Shown here piece by piece: positions 1-5,856 of a DNA stretch of 13,815 nucleotides (the first letter of the stretch is position 1; the number at the start of each line of letters is the position of its first letter). Source of the stretch: Actinomycetota bacterium (GTDB lineage: Bacteria; Actinomycetota; Thermoleophilia; Miltoncostaeales; Miltoncostaeaceae); NCBI GenBank assembly GCA_005800465.1, contig SYFI01000103.1, positions 1 to 13,815 of the forward strand, in the 5' to 3' direction. The position numbers were made by a program, and so were the translations under genes. The notes under the pieces are model-generated. The model searched no databases. It saw nothing but the letters and a program-made list of their open reading frames with translations, and had not been told where the DNA came from.

Positions 1-448
1 CATCGCGGTGGGCCTCGAGCGCCTCGTCGGCAATAAGCAGTACGGCTTCGCCATTGGCGATCGCAGGGCCTGCAGGGCCATCGAGCACGCGGAACGCCAC
101 GTCGGGGCCAAGCAGGATTCGCAGGAGGGTGACGCTGCTCGCGCTGTGGGGCGTGACCGCCACGCGGGTGATGTCGGCGAGCAAAGCGGGCGAGAGCACG
201 CGAATCGAATCGACGGCGCCCTCGCAGGCGATGGAACCGATAGGGATCAGGTGAAGGCGATCGGCGTTGCGGGCATACGCGATGCTCGACATGGCCGAGA
301 CGTGGAGGTCGCCGGCCAGGACAGCCGCGTTGAGCGCTGCCGGAAGTCCATCGGTGAAGGTGACGCCGGGCAGGCCGGCTTCCTCCAGGTGGTGGTACAC
401 GGGATACATATTGAGCGCGCTGATGCGCCCCACGCGCAGGTCGCTCAT
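1..448 (-). CDS. mqnA: Chorismate dehydratase MqnA (futalosine menaquinone pathway), 3' end outside window
   Basis: MqnA dehydrates chorismate to 3-[(1-carboxyvinyl)oxy]benzoate, the first committed step of the futalosine menaquinone route. It is a soluble protein with a periplasmic-binding-protein-like fold. My translation of the minus strand gives 149 residues before the left edge. It starts MSDLRVGRISALNMYPVY, matching the family's RIGRIxxLNxxP opening. Next come the LPAALN..L..GDLHVSAMSSIAYARN block (residues about 35-60), IGSIACEGAVDSIRVLS (about 69-85), VTPHSASSVTLLRILL (about 98-113) and LLIADEAL (about 137-144). These are the recognised MqnA blocks in the right order; the family is about 270-290 residues, so roughly the last half is missing. 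The ATG at 448 overlaps the stop of the upstream 154-residue gene as ATGA, so it is the last visible gene of the ubiX operon. The identification is from recalled family motifs and is strong. Confidence 0.9.
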   Translation of the reverse strand, partial: MSDLRVGRISALNMYPVYHHLEEAGLPGVTFTDGLPAALNAAVLAGDLHVSAMSSIAYARNADRLHLIPIGSIACEGAVDSIRVLSPALLADITRVAVTPHSASSVTLLRILLGPDVAFRVLDGPAGPAIANGEAVLLIADEALEAHRD

Positions 449-909
449 GCCGCCACCACCCGGGCACCCACGGCCTCGGCCAGATGCTGCGGATCGGTGT
501 CATCACCTTCGGGAATCACCCATTCGCCCGCCCCGAATGCGAGCGCCACCTGGCACGCAGGAGCCCCGAGGGTCTCCCAGTCCGGGCGGATGGCGACTGA
601 TGCGGGCAGTACGCGCCGCGCCACGGCCGTCACGAGCAGGTCTTCCACTCCCCACGATCCGGGCCGCTCGGGCCCGTCACTGCCCGGCACCAGTTGCACG
701 GCCCGCACCGCGGTGCAGTCCGCCGCGATCCCGATAAGCCGGTCGGCGATCTGGGCGTGGGTTGTGCCCGCGCCGTAGCGCACGGTGACGACCCCCTCGG
801 GGTCGGCGGGACCGCGCATCCACGTCACCTGCTGGGGCGGAGCGATTCCCTGTGCCGCGGCGAATGGGTCACGGGCGTCCAGCATCGCGATGATCTGCTC
901 GCGCGTCAT
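445..909 (-). CDS. Small protein resembling the C-terminal half of MqnC/MqnE, lacking the radical-SAM site (orf154)
   Basis: This is a 154-residue soluble protein. From about residue 38 it follows the last barrel strands and C-terminal extension of MqnC/MqnE/CofH-type radical-SAM enzymes. VVTVRYGAGTTHAQIADRL sits where those enzymes have TATMMFGH.ET...R, and AVQLVPG where they have AFIPW. GVEDLLVTAVARRVLP stands for the family's YDYLRTLAVSRIVLD block, then IRPDWETLGAPACQVALAFGA for W...GP..GQ.AL.FGANDL. The N-terminus (MTREQIIAMLDARD) also resembles the short helix before the radical-SAM core. There is no CxxxCxxC anywhere, so it cannot hold the 4Fe-4S/SAM cluster. The ATG at 909 overlaps the prenyl synthase stop (ATGA) and its own stop overlaps the mqnA start, so it sits inside the menaquinone operon. 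No frameshift is seen and the ORF looks intact. The homology is my reading of the pattern; a function is not known. It could be a non-catalytic partner or a decayed paralogue. An upstream in-frame extension to 1065 lies inside the prenyl synthase and is not used. Confidence 0.7.
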   Translation of the reverse strand: MTREQIIAMLDARDPFAAAQGIAPPQQVTWMRGPADPEGVVTVRYGAGTTHAQIADRLIGIAADCTAVRAVQLVPGSDGPERPGSWGVEDLLVTAVARRVLPASVAIRPDWETLGAPACQVALAFGAGEWVIPEGDDTDPQHLAEAVGARVVAA

Positions 910-1877
910 GCGAACCGGTCCACAACGCCTGCGGCGATGGTGCGCAGCGCAGACACGTCGGCGTCGCCGACATCCCCGTCGAGCGATGCCACCGCGGCGG
1001 CCACCTCTGCGATTGCGCGCTCGCGCGCGGCCACGGCGCCGGGGTGCACCGCAAGGCGGTCGCACAAGGGCAGAAGGGGCACGTCGCCACGCGATGCACG
1101 TTCGATCTCGCTGGCGAGGCCCGGCTCGTCGGCGATGGCAAGGATGATGGGCAGCGTGACGGTGCCGCTGAGGATGTCGGTACCCCGCCGCTTGCCGGTC
1201 TCGGCCGGCGAGCCGGCGATGTCGAGAATGTCGTCAAAGATCTGGAACGCCACGCCCACGTGCTCGCCAAATGCGGCGAGGCATACCTGTGCCTCATCCC
1301 CGGCACCTGAGAGCACCGCCCCAAGGCGGCAGGCCACCGAGAACAGCGCGCCGGTCTTGCGCCGGCACCGCGCGATGTATGCGTCAACAGACAGGGCGAG
1401 GTCGTTGGCCGCCCGCTGCTGGTCCATCTCGCCCAGGGCGAGGGCGAGGGCGGCGTCGGCCAGCGCGCTCACCGCCAGCGGTGAGCCAACGTGCGTGAGT
1501 TCGGCGAATGCGCGTGCAAAGAGGAAGTCACCCACCTGGATTGCTGAGTCGGCACCATGGGCGCGCGCGACGGTGGGCCGTCCGCGCCGTGTTGTGGCGC
1601 CATCGATCAGGTCGTCGTGCACGAGGGTGGCCATGTGCACCAGTTCCACTGCTGCTGCGGCGGACACCAGTGCTGCACGATCGTCGTCGTGACGTGATGA
1701 TGCGCAGAACAGCAGCATCGGCCGCACCCGCTTGCCGCCCGCGGCCAGGGTGTCGCCGGCCGGGCCGCTCACTGCGCCGACGTGGCCTCCGGCGACAGCC
1801 GCCAGCACCTCTTCGCACTGCGTCATCCAGGGACGCAGTGCATCGATGAATGCGGTCGGCGCGGGAGCGGTGGTCAT
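906..1877 (-). CDS. Long-chain all-trans polyprenyl diphosphate synthase
   Basis: This enzyme condenses isopentenyl diphosphate onto an allylic primer to make the isoprenoid tail, here most likely for menaquinone. It has 323 residues, normal for the trans-isoprenyl synthase family. Visible motifs are GGKRVRP (residues 47-53, substrate binding) and the first Asp-rich motif HDDLIDGATTRRGRPT (Asp 88, 89, 92). These are followed by GDFLFARAF (116-124) and the second Asp-rich motif FQIFDDILD (Asp 215, 216, 219), with a Lys-Arg-Arg-Gly-Thr-Asp segment at 229-234. The residues 4 and 5 before the first Asp are small (Ala83, Thr84), which in this family goes with long products. Exact chain length cannot be read. 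The ATG at 1877 overlaps the ubiE stop (ATGA), and the gene's own stop overlaps orf154. All catalytic residues are present, so it could work alone. The degenerate orf173 at 7311-7832 is a possible partner. Confidence 0.93.
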   Translation of the reverse strand: MTTAPAPTAFIDALRPWMTQCEEVLAAVAGGHVGAVSGPAGDTLAAGGKRVRPMLLFCASSRHDDDRAALVSAAAAVELVHMATLVHDDLIDGATTRRGRPTVARAHGADSAIQVGDFLFARAFAELTHVGSPLAVSALADAALALALGEMDQQRAANDLALSVDAYIARCRRKTGALFSVACRLGAVLSGAGDEAQVCLAAFGEHVGVAFQIFDDILDIAGSPAETGKRRGTDILSGTVTLPIILAIADEPGLASEIERASRGDVPLLPLCDRLAVHPGAVAARERAIAEVAAAVASLDGDVGDADVSALRTIAAGVVDRFA

Positions 1878-2584
1878 GCGTGCACCGTGCCGTGGTGCAG
1901 CGTCGCCATTCCACCCGCGAACTCACGCCAGCGGATGTCGCTGATACCGCAATCCCACATGAGCGCTGCCACATCTGCGGGCGGAGGCATGTGTCCGACC
2001 GATTCCGCAAGGCGCGCGAAGGCATCGGGGTCGCCGCGAAGCAACCGGACGACAGTGGGCATGGCGACGGTAAGCGCCCGGGCGTGCAGGCCCCGCAGGT
2101 GCCGCGGCGGGGTGATCTCGAGAATGACGATGCGGCCACCGGGGCGGGCGACACGCACCATCTCGCCGATTCCGATGGATGGATCGTCGAGGCTGCGCAG
2201 GCCACCAGAGGCTGTCACCGCATCGAAGCGGTCGTTCTCGTATGGCAGGTGGGTGACGTCGGCCACCTCGAAGCGGCACCGGCGATGCGTGGCAGCGGCC
2301 TTCAGACGCGCACGGTCGATCATGGCCGGTGAGTAGTCCACGCCGATCACCTGCCCCAGTGATGTGACCCGGTCGGCCAGGAGCAGCGCCAGGTCCCCAG
2401 TGCCAGTGAAGGCATCCAGCACTTGCGCGCCAGCGGCCACATCGGCCACCCCGGCAGCAGCGCGACGCCAGCCGTCGCCCATTCCCAGTGTCATCACGCC
2501 GCTCACCAGGTCGTACCGGGGGGCGATGACGTCGAACGCAGCGCGGTCGTCTACAGCGCTGTGCGATACATGTGCAGTGCTCAT
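1874..2584 (-). CDS. ubiE: UbiE/MenG-type quinone C-methyltransferase
   Basis: This 236-residue SAM-dependent methyltransferase is expected to methylate demethylmenaquinone to menaquinone, the last step of the pathway. The N-terminus has the family signature FDVIAPRYDLVSGVMTLGM (residues 17-35). The SAM-binding motif I is VLDAFTGTGDLALLLA (55-70, usually DxxCGTGD), followed by IGVDYSPAMIDRAR (80-93) and ADVTHLPYENDRFDAVTASGGLR (108-130, usually FGLRN). Post-motif III is RVARPGGRIVILEITPP (144-160). The FGLRN and E(F/I)SxP blocks are somewhat diverged (GGLRS, EITPP), and the C-terminus ends LHHGTVHA rather than the common ALHxAxK-like ending. Its start overlaps the ubiX stop (ATGA) and its stop overlaps the prenyl synthase start, so the three are translationally coupled. 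With mqnA and no ubiquinone genes in the window, menaquinone is the likelier substrate. Confidence 0.88.
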   Translation of the reverse strand: MSTAHVSHSAVDDRAAFDVIAPRYDLVSGVMTLGMGDGWRRAAAGVADVAAGAQVLDAFTGTGDLALLLADRVTSLGQVIGVDYSPAMIDRARLKAAATHRRCRFEVADVTHLPYENDRFDAVTASGGLRSLDDPSIGIGEMVRVARPGGRIVILEITPPRHLRGLHARALTVAMPTVVRLLRGDPDAFARLAESVGHMPPPADVAALMWDCGISDIRWREFAGGMATLHHGTVHA

Positions 2585-3201
2585 GCCTCCACCCGTCCGG
2601 CCCCGCCCCAGCGGGGGAACAGCGCGTGGTCGATGCGCAGTACGTCAAGGGCCTTGCCCGCCACGAAGTCGATCATGTCGCCCACTGACTGCGGCTGGGT
2701 GTAGAGCGCAGGCGAGGCCGGCAGCACCACAGCCCCGGCCTCGGTGACCGCCACCATGTTTCGCAATTGGACGAGCGATGCCGGCGTTTCGCGCGTCACC
2801 AGTACCAACTGGCCGCGCTCCTTCAGCATCACCTCGGCAACCCGGTGGATGAGGTTGTCGCCAGTGCCATGGGCAATTCTGCCGAGCGATGAGGTTGAGC
2901 ACGGCATCACAAGTGCCACTCGCGCGCCGGATGATCCTGATGCGAATGAGCAGGCGATGTCGTCGGGCGCGAGCACATCCACAGACCCGGCGGGGTCACA
3001 GTGGCCCGCCAGAAAGCGGTCCATCACGTGGTCGCGCGAGGTGGGGCGGGGACCTTCACCGAGGATCTCGTGGCTTATCACCTGGCAACCGGCATCCGAT
3101 ACGCACAGGCCCACGTGGTGCCCTGCCGCAGTGAGCGCGAGGAGGGTCCGGCCGCCATAGGCGGCACCGCTCGCACCGGTGATTCCGAGGAACACACGCA
3201 T
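2581..3201 (-). CDS. ubiX: UbiX-family flavin prenyltransferase
   Basis: UbiX joins a dimethylallyl group to FMN, producing the prenylated FMN cofactor used by UbiD decarboxylases. The protein has 206 residues, close to the family's usual 190-200. It opens MRVFLGITGASGAAYGGRTL (FMN-binding GASGxxYG loop), then SDAGCQVISHE (35-45), FASGSSGARVALVMPCSTSSLGRIAHG (86-112) and MLKERGQLVLVTRETPASLVQLRNM (125-149). It continues GAVVLPASPALYTQPQSVGDMIDF (156-179) and ends IDHALFPRWGGA, very like E. coli UbiX. I chose the ATG at 3201. The longer frame to 3399 would run into the 3' end of qcrC. No Shine-Dalgarno is seen, and a -10-like element lies 6 bases upstream. It is the first gene of the ubiX-ubiE-prenyl synthase-orf154-mqnA operon. 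Its client is probably the UbiD at 5857-7314. Confidence 0.93.
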   Translation of the reverse strand: MRVFLGITGASGAAYGGRTLLALTAAGHHVGLCVSDAGCQVISHEILGEGPRPTSRDHVMDRFLAGHCDPAGSVDVLAPDDIACSFASGSSGARVALVMPCSTSSLGRIAHGTGDNLIHRVAEVMLKERGQLVLVTRETPASLVQLRNMVAVTEAGAVVLPASPALYTQPQSVGDMIDFVAGKALDVLRIDHALFPRWGGAGRVEA

Positions 3202-3213
3202 GGCATAATCGTA
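3199..3213 (-). promoter_or_regulatory. Putative promoter and leaderless start of ubiX
   Basis: On the minus strand TACGAT (3213-3208) is followed by six bases (TATGCC) and then the ubiX ATG. A -10 hexamer at that distance puts the transcription start at or next to the A of ATG, which would be a leaderless mRNA. There is no purine-rich ribosome site before this ATG, which agrees. No convincing -35 is seen. This is inferred from spacing only. Confidence 0.4.
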
Positions 3214-3227
3214 GGCCACGGGCGGCG

Positions 3228-3262
3228 AAAACGAGCCGGGGTCCCGTACTACAGGACCCCGG
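3228..3262 (-). terminator. Intrinsic terminator of the qcr operon
   Basis: A perfect 9-bp inverted repeat, CCGGGGTCC at 3236-3244 and GGACCCCGG at 3254-3262, has a 9-base loop. Read on the minus strand, the hairpin starts 29 bases after the qcrC stop and is followed by CTCGTTTTC (T run at 3231-3228). This is a GC-rich stem with a short T run, fitting rho-independent termination of the qcrA-qcrB-qcrC transcript. It separates that operon from ubiX. Confidence 0.7.
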
Positions 3263-3290
3263 AATACGACCCTATCTCCGCGTTGGGGGC

Positions 3291-4031
3291 CTACTTGTAC
3301 TTGGTACCCAGCCCGTTCAGGAATATCGAGAGATTGTCGAGATCCTCTGGTGGCAGGGACGCGAAGGAGGGCATGGGCGCCAGAGGTGCCTTCATCCATT
3401 GGGTCATCTTCGCGTTATCCCAGCCCTTGACACCCTCATTGGTGAGTTCCGGCCCGGGCCCGGGCGCGCCAACTCCCTTGATCATGTGGCAACTGCTGCA
3501 GCCATTGGCCAGATAGACCGCCTCGCCCGCGGACGCAGCAGCATCCAGTCCGGTGAGCGGAAGGGTCTCGCCCTTGGCGATGCCCTCGGGCGTGCTGGCA
3601 CCGAGGAAGGTGAGGTAGCAAAGGCCGCTGATCACCAGTACTGCGGTACCCATTGCGAACGGCCGCTTCCAGATGCGGCGCTCGGGGCCACGGTCAATGA
3701 AGGGCCAGATCACCAGCAGGATGATCAAGATGTTCGGCACCATGAACGTGGCCATGATCACCGGGGTGAGCGCATTCTGGTTCGCAAAGATCTTCAGCAG
3801 CTCGAACGCGAAGTAGAAGTACCAGTCAGGCCGCGGGAGGAAGTCGGTAGACGCCGGGTTGACCGGCTCGCCCATCTCAACTCGCACTGTGATCGCGAGC
3901 ACGATGACCACCAGGATGGCGAGCCCCGCGATGATGGTGTCCTTGTAGATCGCATACGGGAAGAACGGCTTGCCGTCCTTCTTCGCTGCCGCATAGTCCT
4001 TGTCGTATGCGACCTTGTCGGCCTTCTTCAT
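3291..4031 (-). CDS. qcrC: Menaquinol:cytochrome c reductase subunit IV-cytochrome c fusion (QcrC type)
   Basis: This 246-residue membrane protein combines the C-terminal half of cytochrome b (b6f subunit IV) with a cytochrome c domain, as in Bacillus QcrC. Residues 1-145 hold about three membrane segments (about 32-49, 88-110, 126-143). The quinol-oxidation loop motif is PDWY at residues 68-71 in place of the commoner PEWY. A class I cytochrome c domain follows: haem attachment motif CSSCH at 178-182 within GEAVYLANGCSSCH, and a probable axial Met at 220 in APMPSF. The cytochrome c should sit on the outer face and take electrons from the Rieske centre. The ATG at 4031 overlaps the qcrB stop (ATGA). 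A very good ribosome site, AGGAGGTGA, lies just upstream within the end of qcrB, which confirms the start. It is the last gene of the operon; a terminator hairpin follows. Confidence 0.93.
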   Translation of the reverse strand: MKKADKVAYDKDYAAAKKDGKPFFPYAIYKDTIIAGLAILVVIVLAITVRVEMGEPVNPASTDFLPRPDWYFYFAFELLKIFANQNALTPVIMATFMVPNILIILLVIWPFIDRGPERRIWKRPFAMGTAVLVISGLCYLTFLGASTPEGIAKGETLPLTGLDAAASAGEAVYLANGCSSCHMIKGVGAPGPGPELTNEGVKGWDNAKMTQWMKAPLAPMPSFASLPPEDLDNLSIFLNGLGTKYK

Positions 4032-4858
4032 CGCGTCACCTCCTGCTCATCGTCCACCCAGGCGGGTGGGAACGACACGCTGCCCTTGAGACCGGCCTGA
4101 CGATCGCGTGCGGCCTTCCGACGGGCATCCTCTTCGTCACGCTGCACGCGCAGGGCACGCTTGGCCCATGGCGGCTCGGAGATGCCGAGACGGATGATGA
4201 AGTACAGGTGCAGGCCAATGAAGGTCGCGATTCCACCTGGAATTAACAACATATGGATCGAATAGAAGCGAGATAACGTGTCGGGCCCGAATTCGGGGCC
4301 GGCGCGGAGGATGTCGCCGATGTACGGCCCCAGGATGGGGGCGCTCGCGAAGATGTTGACGGCCACTACGGTGGCCCAATAGGCCTTCTGGTCCCATACC
4401 AGCAGGTAGCCGGTGAGGCCCATAAACATCGTCATCAGCAGGAGCATTGCACCGGTGACCCACGTGAGTTCACGCGGGTACTTGTAGGCGCCCCAGATGA
4501 ACACACGTCCCATGTGCAGGAATACGATGACGATCATCGCCGAGGCGCCCCACTTGTGCATGCCCCGGACCATCCAACCCCATGTCACCTCGTTGGTGAT
4601 GGAAGCGATGCTGCCGAATGCCGTGTTGGGATCCGGCTTGTAGTACATCGCCAGGATGATTCCGGTGATGGCCTGCATGCCGAAGAGCGCCATTGCGGTA
4701 AAGCCGAGAGTCTGGAACCAGCTCGTACCAGCGGGGATGTTGCGGAACATCAGCCAACGGCCACTGTTCTTCACTCCTGAACGCTCGTCGACAAAGTCGA
4801 CGAGCTGGGTCACGCCCTGCTCAACCGGATTCTTCGGCCCGATGTCCTTTGTGGTCAT
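4028..4858 (-). CDS. qcrB: Cytochrome b6-type subunit of the menaquinol:cytochrome c reductase
   Basis: This 276-residue, four-helix cytochrome b carries the two b haems and moves electrons across the membrane from quinol. The haem ligands are His101 and His115 (RGMHKWGAS, FLHMGRVF) and His202 and His217 (YSIHMLL, IGLHLYF). The spacings of 14 and 15 residues are those of the b6 type rather than the bc1 type. Other family landmarks are MYYKPDP (71-77), GAYKYPRELTW (123-133) and LTGYLLVWDQKAYWATVV (148-165). The Cys that carries the extra covalent haem in Bacillus QcrB and chloroplast b6 appears to be Thr50 here. The C-terminus (about 232-276) is an extra charged cytoplasmic tail. AGGAG lies six bases before the ATG, overlapping the qcrA stop. 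The remaining half of cytochrome b is in qcrC. The family assignment is secure; the Cys replacement rests on a hand alignment. Confidence 0.95.
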   Translation of the reverse strand: MTTKDIGPKNPVEQGVTQLVDFVDERSGVKNSGRWLMFRNIPAGTSWFQTLGFTAMALFGMQAITGIILAMYYKPDPNTAFGSIASITNEVTWGWMVRGMHKWGASAMIVIVFLHMGRVFIWGAYKYPRELTWVTGAMLLLMTMFMGLTGYLLVWDQKAYWATVVAVNIFASAPILGPYIGDILRAGPEFGPDTLSRFYSIHMLLIPGGIATFIGLHLYFIIRLGISEPPWAKRALRVQRDEEDARRKAARDRQAGLKGSVSFPPAWVDDEQEVTR

Positions 4859-4867
4859 CGCGCGCTC

Positions 4868-5740
4868 CTAGGTGAACGGGTAGAGGTTGGAGAGGGTGCC
4901 GGTAACGGGCTCGCCGGGCGCATGCAGCGGGAAGGCCTCCTGCTCGGCAGAGATGGAGTAGGCCTTACCCACAAGCACCCGCACCTTCGGGCTGGAGGAC
5001 TTGGCGATGGCCTTCTGCAGGCTGAGGCGGTCATTGCCACTGGCGATGTCCGCGGCCGAGTACTGCTTGGACTGATCGACGATCTTCACGTCGAGGCGGT
5101 CGAGCGGACGGGGTGGCGGGCCACCGGTGACGAGGCCGCGCGAGTCGTAGGCACCGCCGTGACATGGGCAGATGAAGCCCTGTGAACCGGCTGCGTAGGC
5201 CACCGGGCAACCCAGGTGTGCGCAGCGGTTCCAGATGGCCAAAATGTCCATGTCGGCGGCCGTGATTCCTGCGGCCCATGCCTTGAAGCGGGCGTCGAAG
5301 CCATCGGTGGACTCGTCTGGGCCGGGAATAGGCTTGGCTGAGGGGTCCGTCAACCCGAACATAAGATAGACGCGCCGGTCGGCCTCGGGGTCGGAACCCG
5401 CGACGGCCAGCGAGGCGACTTCACCGATCTTCGTGGATGGGGTCGCGTTGGCGTACGGCGGCGCATTCTTGAGGAAGTCGCTGGCCGACCCGATGTCAAT
5501 CCAGCGCCACTCCTCGTCCTTCAGTGGGCTGGCAACCGCGAATCCGACGACCGGCACCAGGATGGCGGCGGTGAGGATTCCACCACCTGCAATTGCGACA
5601 GTGGAGAGGAAGCGGGTACGCGTGATGTACCCCGGATCGTCCGAATGATCGGGCTCCGGGGCGAAGTCGGTTGCACGTGGGCCCCCGTAGGGTCCCCCCT
5701 GCGTCCCGGGCGCGTCGCCGTTCGGATCCTCCTCAGCCAC
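4868..5740 (-). CDS. qcrA: Rieske 2Fe-2S protein of the menaquinol:cytochrome c reductase
   Basis: This protein takes the first electron from menaquinol and passes it to the cytochrome c domain of QcrC. It has 290 residues. Residues 1-38 form an acidic Gly/Pro-rich cytoplasmic tail and about 47-70 form one membrane segment. The Rieske fold carries CAHLGC (173-178) and CPCHGG (191-196). Cys173, His175, Cys191 and His194 bind the cluster, and Cys178 and Cys193 should form the disulfide. A long insert lies before the first motif and an extension of about 70 residues follows it to the end. Rieske proteins are usually exported by Tat, but before the membrane segment the sequence is ITRTRFLST, with R-T-R instead of RR. 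The start is a GTG (5738-5740) with GGAGGT five bases upstream. It is the first gene of the qcrA-qcrB-qcrC operon. Confidence 0.95.
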   Translation of the reverse strand: MAEEDPNGDAPGTQGGPYGGPRATDFAPEPDHSDDPGYITRTRFLSTVAIAGGGILTAAILVPVVGFAVASPLKDEEWRWIDIGSASDFLKNAPPYANATPSTKIGEVASLAVAGSDPEADRRVYLMFGLTDPSAKPIPGPDESTDGFDARFKAWAAGITAADMDILAIWNRCAHLGCPVAYAAGSQGFICPCHGGAYDSRGLVTGGPPPRPLDRLDVKIVDQSKQYSAADIASGNDRLSLQKAIAKSSSPKVRVLVGKAYSISAEQEAFPLHAPGEPVTGTLSNLYPFT

Positions 5741-5744
5741 TCCG

Positions 5745-5801
5745 ACCTCCGTAGACGTTGACTAGATCCAAGATATTAGTGGCGTCAAGTCAAACCGATC
5801 A
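5745..5801 (-). promoter_or_regulatory. Putative promoter, operator-like repeat and ribosome site before qcrA
   Basis: This is an AT-rich block in otherwise GC-rich DNA. On the minus strand TAATAT (5778-5773) is a good -10 candidate, giving a leader of about 25 bases ending in the ribosome site GGAGGT (5750-5745). Two overlapping -35-like TTGAC elements, TTGACT (5793-5788) and TTGACG (5788-5783), lie too close to TAATAT. They would pair better with weaker -10s further down, so the true start is unclear. Plus-strand 5761-5780 reads ACTAGATC..GATATTAGT, an imperfect inverted repeat that could be an operator. There is no experimental basis. Confidence 0.45.
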
Positions 5802-5809
5802 CATATGCA

Positions 5810-5851
5810 GGCGCAACGGGCTGATGTGGGGGCAGTTGTCCCCGTTGCGCC
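5810..5851 (-). terminator. Stem-loop after ubiD, possible terminator without T run
   Basis: GGCGCAACGGG at 5810-5820 pairs perfectly with CCCGTTGCGCC at 5841-5851, an 11-bp stem with a 20-base loop. It begins six bases after the ubiD stop on the minus strand. The bases after it (TGCATATGTGATC) contain no T run, so it is not a classical intrinsic terminator. It may be a hairpin-only terminator of the kind proposed for actinobacteria, or an mRNA 3'-end stabiliser. Confidence 0.5.
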
Positions 5852-5856
5852 GGGAC

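Noticed and set aside
910..1065. 52-codon N-terminal extension of orf154
   Set aside because: An Arg-rich stretch inside the prenyl synthase; the ATG at 909 with ATGA overlap matches the pattern of all neighbouring junctions.
694..1692. Plus-strand open frame of 332 codons opposite the prenyl synthase and orf154
   Set aside because: Low-complexity Ser/Arg/Ala-rich translation over real genes; no motif and no supported start.
3202..3399. 66-codon N-terminal extension of ubiX
   Set aside because: It would overlap the 3' end of qcrC and the terminator hairpin, and UbiX proteins start at the MRVFLGITGASG segment.
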